Origin: JADJYF01 sp043782755
Lineage (GTDB): Bacteria; Pseudomonadota; Gammaproteobacteria; Ga0077536
Reading direction: 5' to 3'
Assembly: GCA_043782755.1 (NCBI GenBank)
Contig: JAYWAC010000032.1
Location: 1 to 19,359, forward strand
Length of the DNA: 19,359 nt
Under the pieces are notes generated by a model. It had not been told where the DNA came from, did not search any database, and saw only the letters and a list, made by a program, of their open reading frames with translations. The translations under genes and the position numbers were made by a program. Shown here piece by piece: positions 1-7,964 of this stretch (within the stretch, counting starts at the first letter, position 1; each line of letters starts with the position of its first letter).

Positions 1-71
1 GAAAGGCCATACACGACGCAGGTAGAGCACTACCTCAGATAATCTCCGCCCACTCCAGCTTTGTATAAATC

Positions 72-98
72 GTGGGGATCTCTCAGAGTCGGACCCAC
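72..98 (-). terminator. Possible terminator hairpin / degenerate REP after the cytochrome operon
   Basis: The arms GTGGG (72-76) and CCCAC (94-98) can pair about 40 nt beyond the stop codon of the decaheme gene. On the minus strand an AT-rich stretch (GATTTATACAAA) follows. The stem is only 5 bp and interrupted, so termination is a guess. The right half is also a partial copy of the REP sequence found near 18440. Nothing else was recognised in bases 1-134. Confidence 0.3.
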
Positions 99-99
99 A
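87..99 (-). repeat. Partial REP element remnant
   Basis: Read on the minus strand this is TGTGGGTCCGACT, 13 nt identical to the head of the REP at 18418-18447. The second half of the stem-loop is missing or diverged. It lies just downstream of the last gene of the cytochrome operon, a usual place for REP elements. The match is short, so the call rests on the same word recurring in the second REP location. Confidence 0.4.
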
Positions 100-134
100 G
101 GGAAGTAGAACAAAAGAAGCGACGACGACAGCGC

Positions 135-1820
135 CTACTCCTTCAAGCGCGCCTCCTTGGCGCGATGGAAACCGTGACAGGTCACGCAGGTCGAGGCCAG
201 CTTCCCTTCACCGGCGTCGCCGCTGCCGTGGCAGCTACGGCAGCTGGCAATGCCGGGCAGCATGACGTCGGCGCTGGTCTCGGACTTCTTGGCGTCGCCG
301 TGACAGTCGGTGCAGGCCTGGGTGTCGTGCTGCTTGTGACTGAAATTCGCGGCCGGCAGCCAGGCCTTGGGAATGCGGACCGGGTCGATATGCCAGGCAT
401 CGGCGCCGCTGCCCTTGCCGGTAGGCTGCACGGTGTGGCACTTGCCGCAAGTCGTATAGGCGAGCATTTCGGCGGTAGTCATTTCCGCATTGCGCGCGGC
501 CCAGGACAGCGCGTCCTGCTTCGCGGTCTCGCTCATGGGCTGACCCGGCAAGCGACGGGTCTGCACGCCGTTAGGCGCAAAGACATTGGGATAGCCACCA
601 CGTAGCGCCCACGCCTGGTAGTAATCGCCGACCGCGCTCACCGCGCCCTTCAGATCGCCATGCGGCACTTCACGCGCGACGTCACCCGGAATGTTCAGCT
701 GATGGCATTCGTGGCAGTTCTTCTCGAAACTGACCGGCTGCATACGACCACCACCCGGCTCGGCCTGATGACAATCGGCACAGCCGAGTTTGACCGTGCC
801 GCGAGTCGGGCTCTCTATGCCCTTGGGGTCGAGATGGCCCTTGTGGGAGAACTCGATGCCGGGTGTCTCGCGCAAGGCCTTGGTATCGGAAAGTGCCACC
901 CGCACCGACAGCGGTTTGCCATCGACGAGATGGACCAGGGTCGGACGGAACTCCGGATGGTCGGCGCCGAAATTGCGCACATCGAGAGTCTTGGTGTCCG
1001 GACGCTTGTCCTTCAAATCACCATGGCAGCCGACGCACAGGCCTTCGTCATGACGCACCAGCGAACTCTTGCCGGTATGCTCATGGTGACAGGAAGCGCA
1101 GCGCTCGCCCTTGAACAGGCCGGTCTTCAAGATATCGTTGTCGACGTGATGAGCGGTGTTCTGATGGCAGCTCAGACAGGCGCTATTGCGCGTCGGTACA
1201 AACGGAATGGTGTGACAGGCATTGCAGTTCACGCCGAAGTGGGCGTGGGCATCGCTGACCGCACCACTCTGCCAGGCGTGATCGGAAGGCAACAGCGGCA
1301 GTATGCGCAGCCATTTGCCGGCGGCCGGCACTATCGCGGCTATCATCGGCATCAACAGAAACAGCGCGAGTATGATACCGGCCGCAGCCAAGGCCACCGG
1401 CCGCTTGCGCAGGCCCGCCGCCGACAGGTCGAGACGCGCGCGCTTGAGCAGCGCCGCTTCCATCTCACGACCACGGGTGGAGGTGTCTTCGGAAATCTCC
1501 AGCGCCAGATTACAATCGTCCGCCTCACCGACGCGGATGATATGACCGCCGAGTTCGACACGGTCTCCTGCCGTCAGTACCGCCGACTGCACGATATCGC
1601 CGTTGTAGTGGAAACCGGCGGCGAGATGAGACTGCAGACGTACCTTGCCGTCCTGGCCCTCGACCAGTTCAGCATGGGCCAGCGCCACGCGCAGATTCGA
1701 CAGATGAATGTCTTGATCGGTGCCGCGTCCGATCTTCAGACGCGCGCCCGTCAACGGCACTTCCGTCAGCGTGTCGTTGAGCTTGGACTTGTGGGAGACG
1801 TAACGGACCAGAATGCGCAT
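135..1820 (-). CDS. FHA domain - transmembrane - decaheme cytochrome c
   Basis: This 561-residue protein joins three parts. Residues about 1-105 form an FHA fold: GRG at 31-33, R44, H49-A50, N73-G74, and the terminal LTAGD...ELGG...I.VG strands. Residues about 141-166 are one hydrophobic membrane span. Residues 199-549 carry ten CXXCH heme-binding motifs, with cysteine starts at 199, 215, 241, 262, 347, 369, 458, 503, 527 and 545. No signal peptide is visible. The likely topology is FHA in the cytoplasm and the decaheme part in the periplasm, where cytochrome c maturation occurs. FHA domains normally bind phosphothreonine; here the usual Ser three residues before the His is Ala46, so binding may be altered. 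It starts 6 nt after the stop of the diheme b gene and is last in the operon. I infer that it passes electrons from the membrane cytochrome b to periplasmic carriers. No named family is known to me. Confidence 0.87.
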   Translation of the reverse strand: MRILVRYVSHKSKLNDTLTEVPLTGARLKIGRGTDQDIHLSNLRVALAHAELVEGQDGKVRLQSHLAAGFHYNGDIVQSAVLTAGDRVELGGHIIRVGEADDCNLALEISEDTSTRGREMEAALLKRARLDLSAAGLRKRPVALAAAGIILALFLLMPMIAAIVPAAGKWLRILPLLPSDHAWQSGAVSDAHAHFGVNCNACHTIPFVPTRNSACLSCHQNTAHHVDNDILKTGLFKGERCASCHHEHTGKSSLVRHDEGLCVGCHGDLKDKRPDTKTLDVRNFGADHPEFRPTLVHLVDGKPLSVRVALSDTKALRETPGIEFSHKGHLDPKGIESPTRGTVKLGCADCHQAEPGGGRMQPVSFEKNCHECHQLNIPGDVAREVPHGDLKGAVSAVGDYYQAWALRGGYPNVFAPNGVQTRRLPGQPMSETAKQDALSWAARNAEMTTAEMLAYTTCGKCHTVQPTGKGSGADAWHIDPVRIPKAWLPAANFSHKQHDTQACTDCHGDAKKSETSADVMLPGIASCRSCHGSGDAGEGKLASTCVTCHGFHRAKEARLKE

Positions 1821-1826
1821 CGTCGC

Positions 1827-2762
1827 CTACCAGTAGAAGAACACCGCGAACACATGACAGAACAGCGCGGCCAACAGGCCTATCGACAGCGGCACGTGGA
1901 GATACAACCAGAACGCCAGACGCGATTGCAGTTGAATATCGCGCTGGATACGCTCGACCATGGTGCGCTTGCGCGTAATGAGTTCAAACAAGCGCGTGAT
2001 CTTTTCCAGACGTTCGGGGCCGCCGCCGTCGGCGATCAAGTGTTCAGCGAGGAAGGAAATCGCAGTGGCGTCCTGATTCTCGATGTTCTGGATCTGCGGC
2101 ACGCCGCGCGCCACGCGCGCTTCAACTTTCTGGCGCACCGCATCGAGGCTCTTGTTGATGCCGGCGCTGGCCGAGCGTCGTGCCGGATCGCCAAACAACT
2201 GTTCAATCACTGAACCGCCGAGCACGGTCTCCTCGATCGACTGCAACACCACCTTGTGGGCTTCTTTGTCGACCTCATCGGCCAGGCCCAGACATTCGCG
2301 GTCGAGCTCCGCCACTTCAGCGATCATCGCCTCGCGCGTCATGCCGGCGCGATTGCTGGCAAGCTCGCGCGGATAACCGACGTAGGCATACAAGCCGTAA
2401 AAGCCGCTCGCCACCACCAGCAGCGTCAACACGTAGGCCAGCGTGTGGACGTTCCAACCGAGTTGGAAACCGCTATGCAGGGTCACGATGACGAGCAGCG
2501 AGGCACCAAGATAGATGTGCGCCGACAGCCAGCCCACCAGGCGTCCCTCGGTGCCAGAATAGCTGCGCTTGCGCACGCCGAACCACGCCAGCCAAACGAT
2601 GAGTCCCGCACCCAGCGTACCGAGCGTATAGCCGAGCCAGGTGCCGCCATTGGCGGGTTCGTGCGGGTCATGCAGACCGTAGGCGAGGATCGCGAGCGTG
2701 CACAGCGCGACCGCGACCTTGAGATAAAAGAAATTACGATAATTGACGTAGGACTCGTACAT
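1827..2762 (-). CDS. Integral membrane protein with diheme cytochrome b ligand pattern
   Basis: The protein has 311 residues and five predicted membrane helices (about 12-30, 45-63, 79-100, 105-127 and 283-308). A soluble, charged, probably helical section at about 130-280 splits helices 4 and 5. His82 and His96 in helix 3, and His289 and His303 in helix 5, are each 14 residues apart. This is the spacing of bis-His diheme cytochromes b. Helices 3 and 5 would run parallel, so His82/His289 and His96/His303 can pair on opposite sides of the membrane. Arg/Lys-rich loops put the 130-280 domain in the cytoplasm, where it could dock the Fe-S oxidoreductase encoded just before it. The gap is 46 nt upstream and 6 nt downstream. 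The inferred role is transmembrane electron transfer between cytoplasmic Fe-S clusters and the decaheme cytochrome. It may alternatively be a quinone-linked cytochrome b; no quinone site can be assigned by eye. Confidence 0.75.
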   Translation of the reverse strand: MYESYVNYRNFFYLKVAVALCTLAILAYGLHDPHEPANGGTWLGYTLGTLGAGLIVWLAWFGVRKRSYSGTEGRLVGWLSAHIYLGASLLVIVTLHSGFQLGWNVHTLAYVLTLLVVASGFYGLYAYVGYPRELASNRAGMTREAMIAEVAELDRECLGLADEVDKEAHKVVLQSIEETVLGGSVIEQLFGDPARRSASAGINKSLDAVRQKVEARVARGVPQIQNIENQDATAISFLAEHLIADGGGPERLEKITRLFELITRKRTMVERIQRDIQLQSRLAFWLYLHVPLSIGLLAALFCHVFAVFFYW

Positions 2763-2808
2763 GGCGGCGCTTAAGGACGGGCGGGTTGGCGCACTGTCGC
2801 AATGAGCC

Positions 2809-5220
2809 TCATCGCGCGATGGTCATGAATTCAGTCGGGCTAACGCGGATCGCCGCGCCCGTCGGGCAGGCACGCACGCAGGCTGGACCACCGGACTGGT
2901 CTTTGCACATATCGCACTTCACGGCCTTCTTCGGCAGCGTCTTGTCTTCGCTGTGAAACTCCTCGCCCGGTGCCGGCCCCTGGCCGAACAACAGCCACTT
3001 CCACAGACTCGGTTTCTCGGTCTCGCCCTTGACCGCCATCTGGATCACGCCATAGGGGCAATTCTGCTCGCAGTTGCCACAGCCTATGCAGTTGTCGGCG
3101 ATATAGACCTCGCCTTCCGGGGTGCGGTGAATAGCGTCCGGCGGACAATCCTTCATGCAATGGGGATGTTCGCAATGACGGCACGAGGTCGGCACGTGCA
3201 CGCTAGCAAAGCTCGGTCCGGCGCGCCGATCGAGCAAGGACGTACCTTTGTGCGTATCGGCACAGGCCTTCTCGCAGTTGTCACAGCCGACACAGAGCGA
3301 TTCATCGATGAGCAATACGTCGGTCGCTTCGCCGATGCCTTGCGCGACCAGGAATTCGATCATATTGCCGGCATTGGCCTTGACGCCGCGCATGCGTGCG
3401 CTGGCCGAGAGGCGCACCTGCGCCTTGGCCTTGAGTTCGGCATCGAGATCGGGGAAACAAGCCAGCAATTCGCGGAATACGACGCCCGGCAATTCGATAG
3501 TTTCGGTCGCCACCGCCGCGCGCACGGTAGCGGTGCGTGGCGAGTCGGTCAGCAGCGCCAGTTCACCGACGTAGTTGCCCGACGGCAGATAGGCGATGAC
3601 GATTTCACGTCCGCCGATCTCGTGGGCGATAGTGACCGAGCCTGAACGTATGAGGTGCAATGAATCGGCCGGGTCACCTTCCTTGAACAGCGCGTTGCCG
3701 GGCGCGAACTGACGGATACGCGCGGTGTGCGCGACTTCGATCAAATCGTCTTCCGGCACATCGGGTGCGATGTGCATGCGAATGGCACGCAACAGGAACA
3801 TCTCATCGACGGTACGGCGCACCGACTCGACCGACTGAATCAATTTGTTCATCGAACGCCGCGGCGTTTCGATCAACACGCAATCTTCGCCCGCCACAAT
3901 CGTCGCGGCGCGACGACGGCCCGAGATCAAGGACATCTCACCGAAGAACTTGCCGACCCCGAGCTTGACGGTCTGGGATGGATCGTCAGGGTCGATCTGA
4001 ATATGCACCGCGCCGCGCAGAATCGAGAAGAAGGTGTTGGTGTAGTCATTGAACTGCACCACGACTTCGCCAGGCGCCGGCGTGCGAATGTCGGAGTCGA
4101 GCAGAAATTCGCGCAACTGCAAAGGGGTCAGGCCGGCGAACAAGGGAATGTTCGAGCGGATCTGCACGATCGCGAGGTTGACCTTGGTCAGACCAGGAAT
4201 GCCGGCGAACTTGGCCCGCAGCAGGCCTTCGTCGGCCGGCTCGACGTCACGTCCGCAAATGAACTCGACGACCTCATAGCCTTGATTGATGCACTGTTTG
4301 ATGAGCGGATAACCGGCCAGCGCACCGATGATATAGAGCCCAGGCACATTCGATTCGTAACGGGGCGAGACCGACGGGACGGCGGCCGGATCGTCGCTAG
4401 GAAAAACCACGCCGCAGGATTCGACGAAGGCACGCGGCGGCAAGGCACCGAGGCGCGCGACGATGCGATCGCACAGCACCTCACTCGTGCCATCCCGGGT
4501 CTTGACCTCGAGGCGCAGCTTCTTGCCCGACGCATGCCCGGTCTCAAGCGCACTCACGCCCTTGGGGCTCGCGTTGTACATGCACTCGAGCTGGCCGCCG
4601 TCGATGCCGCGCATGATGTCGCGCAGGTTACCTTCCTTGGCGCGCGTGAATTCGTCGCGGCGATTGAGAATGATCACGCTGTTGTTCACGGCCAGCGCCA
4701 AGGCGTTTTCAATCGCGGCGTCACCGGCGCCGACCACTACGATGGTCTCGTCACCGTAGGCCTCAGGATCGTCGAGCTGATACTGGACTTCGGGCAAGGT
4801 ATCGCCCGGCACTTCCATGCGGCGCAGATTGCCCTGCAGACCGATGCCAAGCACCACGTGCTCGGCTTTCACTTCAGAACCATCGGCCAGCTTGAGGCGG
4901 AACTTGCCTTGCTCGCCTTCAATCGCCACTACCTCGGCGCGATAGCGCGTATTGGCGCCGGTTTTTTCCAGGCCGGTCTGCCAATTCTTCAGAATACGTT
5001 CGCGTGTGCCGGCCTCGAAACCGATGGCGGCACGCAAGGGCAGTTGGCCGGGCTCGGCCATGACGTGCTTGCCCTTCTGGTAGCGATAGATGGTGTTGGC
5101 GATCTGCGGCGCCGCTTCCAGCAGGATGTGGGAGGTGCCGGTTTCGGCGGCGCGCGCGGCGGCGCTCAAGCCGCCCGGTCCGGCGCCAACAATGGCGATG
5201 GTGTAGCGTTCGCTGGCCAC
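2809..5220 (-). CDS. FAD/NAD(P) oxidoreductase fused to two cNMP-binding domains and a four-cluster ferredoxin
   Basis: This 803-residue protein has no signal peptide and should be cytoplasmic. Residues 1-325 are a thioredoxin-reductase-like flavoprotein: FAD motif VGAGPGG at 11-17, a second dinucleotide motif VVGAGDAA at 162-169, and a C-terminal FAD segment near 296-318. It lacks the redox-active CxxC of true thioredoxin reductases. Two cyclic-nucleotide-binding domains follow, at about 355-470 and 485-600. Each has a phosphate-binding cassette with its Glu and Arg (E428/R437 and E553/R562). Residues 640-790 hold 16 cysteines in four sets (643-646-649-653, 680-683-688-692, 711-714-717-721 and 769-772-781-785), the pattern of DmsB/HybA-type proteins with four [4Fe-4S] clusters. 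The start is GTG, 6 nt after the previous stop, with no clear ribosome site. I infer NAD(P)H-linked electron exchange, gated by a nucleotide and delivered to the diheme b protein. Reduction of NAD(P)+ is equally possible. Confidence 0.88.
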   Translation of the reverse strand: MASERYTIAIVGAGPGGLSAAARAAETGTSHILLEAAPQIANTIYRYQKGKHVMAEPGQLPLRAAIGFEAGTRERILKNWQTGLEKTGANTRYRAEVVAIEGEQGKFRLKLADGSEVKAEHVVLGIGLQGNLRRMEVPGDTLPEVQYQLDDPEAYGDETIVVVGAGDAAIENALALAVNNSVIILNRRDEFTRAKEGNLRDIMRGIDGGQLECMYNASPKGVSALETGHASGKKLRLEVKTRDGTSEVLCDRIVARLGALPPRAFVESCGVVFPSDDPAAVPSVSPRYESNVPGLYIIGALAGYPLIKQCINQGYEVVEFICGRDVEPADEGLLRAKFAGIPGLTKVNLAIVQIRSNIPLFAGLTPLQLREFLLDSDIRTPAPGEVVVQFNDYTNTFFSILRGAVHIQIDPDDPSQTVKLGVGKFFGEMSLISGRRRAATIVAGEDCVLIETPRRSMNKLIQSVESVRRTVDEMFLLRAIRMHIAPDVPEDDLIEVAHTARIRQFAPGNALFKEGDPADSLHLIRSGSVTIAHEIGGREIVIAYLPSGNYVGELALLTDSPRTATVRAAVATETIELPGVVFRELLACFPDLDAELKAKAQVRLSASARMRGVKANAGNMIEFLVAQGIGEATDVLLIDESLCVGCDNCEKACADTHKGTSLLDRRAGPSFASVHVPTSCRHCEHPHCMKDCPPDAIHRTPEGEVYIADNCIGCGNCEQNCPYGVIQMAVKGETEKPSLWKWLLFGQGPAPGEEFHSEDKTLPKKAVKCDMCKDQSGGPACVRACPTGAAIRVSPTEFMTIAR

Positions 5221-5226
5221 GGCAGC

Positions 5227-6585
5227 CTACTTGAGCGCGGCTGCGAGGGTCTGCATCTCGCCGCTGAAACGTGCTGGCTGGTAAGCGTTTTGATCGGCGA
5301 GAACGGTATACAGCACTTTAATCTGGGCGGCGATGGCGCCGGCCTGACTTTCGCTCCAATGCTTGGCATCGGTCAAAGAATCGACCAGTGCATGCACACC
5401 CATCACCGCCTGCTCGGCGGCGGCGAAATCGCGATAGTCACCAGCCAAGCCACCCTTCACCAAGCTGTCGAGAATGGTGGCGGTCTCTTCGCTCGTGAAG
5501 TTATGTCCACGCACCTGATCCTGCACCTTCTTCACCGCGCCCTGTAGGGTCTTGGCGGCCGTCATGGTCGCCTCGCGCGATTCGGTGCTGGCCTTGTGCA
5601 GCGCTAGCAGCGACTGGTGCAAATCATCGGCCAGCGGCGGTGCGATGGCCTTGGTCAGATACAACAGCATCAACACATGCGCATCGTTGATACGCGGCAT
5701 ACCAGGCGGCAGACCGCTAGTCTCACGCGGCGCCCAGCGCGGCTCGGTCATCGGGTGATGGCAGGCATGGCAATCGAAGAACGCGAGTTCCGGCAGCGCG
5801 CCTTTGCTCGCCCACTTGTCGCTGGTGAAGAGTTCAAAGGTGCGGGTGGCGGCGGCGGTCTGGCCTATCGCCCACACTTGCACATGGGAGGCGAGCTGCT
5901 TGCGTTCGCGATAGTCGGCGTCGACGCGGTAGTGCGCCGGCTGTAGCAGAGTGTAGGTATCAAGTTCAAAGGACAGACGCGGGTGACCGGCGCCCATCAG
6001 GCGATGATTGGCGAATTTCTCCTGGGTACCGAGATGACACGACAAACACAGTGCCGCGCGCGTTACCGGCTCTTCGGTGCGAACCATGCCGGCCTTGATG
6101 TTGTCTTCGCGACTCGCTTCGCCAGTGACATGCTGGCCCAGCCATTTCGAGGCCGGTCCATGGCAGGACTCGCAGCCCACGCCATCGGACAATTGGAAGC
6201 GCTTGCCGCGCACCTCGGCGGGCACGAAGGTCGCGTGGCAGGCGAGACATTCGGGCGCACTGGCGGCGTTCTCGAGACCTAAGTTACGCGCGATGCGCTG
6301 CCCCTTGTCTTCGAGCAACACGCGATAGGCCTTAGAGTGCGCGTCGTCGCGATGCCAGCTTAAGAATTCAGTTTGACTGATACGCGCATCGCCGACCGGA
6401 TGACCGGCGCCATGACAGGTCGAGCCGGCACAAGTCACTACACCCAGATATTTCGCCGGGCCGTCAGCGCGCTCTTCGGCCTGAGCGAGGCTGAAAGCGC
6501 AGGACAACAGCAGAGTGAGCGCTACCCCGAAGTCGTGCATCCGCGCTCGAGTAAGGGCTCGTGGTTGGGGTGCTGGACGCCTCAT
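5227..6585 (-). CDS. Pentaheme cytochrome c, c554-like (second paralogue)
   Basis: From the ATG at 6585 the protein has 452 residues. An N-terminal basic stretch and hydrophobic core end at an AQA signal cleavage site near residue 36, so it is exported. Heme motifs are one CX4CH (52-58) and four CXXCH (113-117, 138-142, 180-184 and 272-276). GVGCESCHGP around the third motif is typical of the cytochrome c554 family (PF13435). The C-terminal 170 residues are helical and free of heme motifs. The first four motifs fall at exactly the same residue numbers as in the neighbouring paralogue, which is why I prefer this start. A TTG at 6612 and an ATG at 6540 are alternatives; the 6540 start leaves a short clean signal peptide. 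The inferred role is periplasmic electron carrier. Cytochrome c554 accepts electrons from hydroxylamine oxidoreductase in ammonia oxidisers, but no such enzyme is encoded here. Confidence 0.87.
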   Translation of the reverse strand: MRRPAPQPRALTRARMHDFGVALTLLLSCAFSLAQAEERADGPAKYLGVVTCAGSTCHGAGHPVGDARISQTEFLSWHRDDAHSKAYRVLLEDKGQRIARNLGLENAASAPECLACHATFVPAEVRGKRFQLSDGVGCESCHGPASKWLGQHVTGEASREDNIKAGMVRTEEPVTRAALCLSCHLGTQEKFANHRLMGAGHPRLSFELDTYTLLQPAHYRVDADYRERKQLASHVQVWAIGQTAAATRTFELFTSDKWASKGALPELAFFDCHACHHPMTEPRWAPRETSGLPPGMPRINDAHVLMLLYLTKAIAPPLADDLHQSLLALHKASTESREATMTAAKTLQGAVKKVQDQVRGHNFTSEETATILDSLVKGGLAGDYRDFAAAEQAVMGVHALVDSLTDAKHWSESQAGAIAAQIKVLYTVLADQNAYQPARFSGEMQTLAAALK

Positions 6586-6612
6586 TACTTCAATCCCGTG
6601 CGCTTTGCGCAA

Positions 6613-7962
6613 TTACTTGGCCACGGCAGCGGCGAGCTGATCGAGCGCGGCGACGAAAGTCTTGGCGCGATAGCTACGCTCGTCACCGACGGCGGCATAT
6701 ACACCATCAAGTGCCTGGCCGGCACGCTGATAACCTTCAGCGCTCAAGCCCTGTTGTTCATAGTCCGCCGCGATCAAGGTCGCGAGCGACATGGCGAGAC
6801 TTTCGGCGGCGCCGAAGGCCAGTGGCTGTTCCGCCTTGGCTTCGGCGAACAGCGCCGCGACCACCGCCGCGACATCGCCGCTCTGCTCACCGCGAGTGTC
6901 CATTGCGTTAGCGAGCGCTGCCACACGACCTTTGAGCTTTTCGATCACGCGGTCGCGACGTGCGACATCGGTCAGCGCACCCTGCAAGGCGTGACTGTCC
7001 TCGCGCAATGCGGCCGCTGCGGCTGGCGCGGTGACTGCAGCCAGTGCACGCAGCACCACCAGCGGCGCATCGTTCAGGCTGAGCGCACCCGGCGCGGCGC
7101 CGGCACGCGGCTGGTGCTCAGCATCGACGGCTATCGGTCGATGGCAGGTCTGACAATCATAGTTGGCGAGTTCAGGAAACAAGCCCTGACCGTGCGCGCT
7201 CTCGACTTGAGCCAACAGCTGCTCGGCGGCGCGCAACTGGCCGGCCGCCCACAGATGCAGATGCGAAGCCATCGGCTTGCGCCGGCGGTAATCAGCATCG
7301 GCCACGAAATGATAGGGCTGCAAGGCGCCATAGGTATCGAGTTCGAAACGCAGACGCGGATGGCCGGCACCATACAGCGTATGGCCGAGCATGCGCTTGT
7401 CGTCGCCCTGGTGGCAGGACAGACACAAGGCCGCACGCGCCGCAGGCTGGTTGGTCGGATACATGCCGGCGGCAACATTACTGGCATGCTGCGAAGTCGT
7501 TTGGACGTGGGTCGAGAGGAACTGGCCGCCGGGTCCATGGCAGGACTCGCAACCGACTCCGTTTTCGAGACTGAACTTCGGCCCGCGCTGGGCAGCTGGC
7601 ACATAGGTGCTGTGGCAGGAGAGGCACTGTGGCGCCTGGCTGGCATCTTCGATGCCGAGCTTCTTGGCCATCGCGCGACCCGCATCGCTGGTCAGCGCGG
7701 TAAAAGCCTTGGCGTGCTTATCATGAGCCTCCCAGATCAGACGTTCCTTCATCGAAACCGTGGCATTGCGCCAGGCTTCGGGCGAGGCATGGCATTGGCT
7801 GGACCCACAGGTCTCGACGCCGACGAAGCGCGCGTCGCGGTCTACCGGCAAGGTCGGCAGCGCTTCACCGGCGCGCGCCGGCATGGCCGCCAGCAGTACC
7901 AGCAGGGCGAGCGCCCCGCACTCCCGTGCAATCCGTGCCGTGGACTTGGCTTCGACCAGCAT
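6613..7962 (-). CDS. Pentaheme cytochrome c, c554-like (first paralogue)
   Basis: The protein has 449 residues with an exported N-terminus (hydrophobic segment 16-28, cleavage near ARA-GE at 29-33). It carries one CX4CH (52-58) and four CXXCH motifs (113-117, 138-142, 180-184 and 270-274). The segment GVGCESCHGPGG at 135-146 matches the cytochrome c554 family. GHTLYGAGHPRLRFELDTY near 193-211 is closely mirrored in the next gene. The two proteins are therefore tandem duplicates. The C-terminus (about 295-449) is Ala-rich and helical, without hemes. The ATG lies only 2 nt after the porin stop codon, which suggests translational coupling. It is probably a periplasmic electron carrier between inner-membrane and outer-membrane components. 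The CX4CH site should still bind c-type heme, as it does in cytochromes c3, but this is not proven here. Confidence 0.87.
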   Translation of the reverse strand: MLVEAKSTARIARECGALALLVLLAAMPARAGEALPTLPVDRDARFVGVETCGSSQCHASPEAWRNATVSMKERLIWEAHDKHAKAFTALTSDAGRAMAKKLGIEDASQAPQCLSCHSTYVPAAQRGPKFSLENGVGCESCHGPGGQFLSTHVQTTSQHASNVAAGMYPTNQPAARAALCLSCHQGDDKRMLGHTLYGAGHPRLRFELDTYGALQPYHFVADADYRRRKPMASHLHLWAAGQLRAAEQLLAQVESAHGQGLFPELANYDCQTCHRPIAVDAEHQPRAGAAPGALSLNDAPLVVLRALAAVTAPAAAAALREDSHALQGALTDVARRDRVIEKLKGRVAALANAMDTRGEQSGDVAAVVAALFAEAKAEQPLAFGAAESLAMSLATLIAADYEQQGLSAEGYQRAGQALDGVYAAVGDERSYRAKTFVAALDQLAAAVAK

Positions 7963-7964
7963 GT

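Noticed and set aside
135..1820. MtrA/PioA-type decaheme conduit protein
   Set aside because: The heme count matches, but this protein is anchored to the inner membrane with a cytoplasmic FHA domain, so it cannot be the cytochrome inserted in an outer-membrane porin.
660..2213. Long plus-strand open frame (517 codons) opposite the decaheme and diheme b genes
   Set aside because: It overlaps two well-supported genes and shows no domain, signal or sensible composition (very Arg/Gln-rich). It is an antisense shadow of GC-rich coding sequence.
2809..5220. Thioredoxin reductase
   Set aside because: The flavoprotein fold is similar but the active CxxC between the FAD and NAD motifs is absent, and the fused Fe-S clusters point to one-electron transfer.
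3727..5547. Plus-strand open frame of 606 codons opposite the oxidoreductase
   Set aside because: The minus-strand protein has clear FAD, cNMP and Fe-S motifs. The plus frame has none and is a codon-bias shadow.
5227..7962. Ammonia-oxidation (hao) cluster suggested by c554-like cytochromes
   Set aside because: No octaheme hydroxylamine oxidoreductase, cytochrome cM552 or amo genes are present; the c554 fold is used in many pathways.
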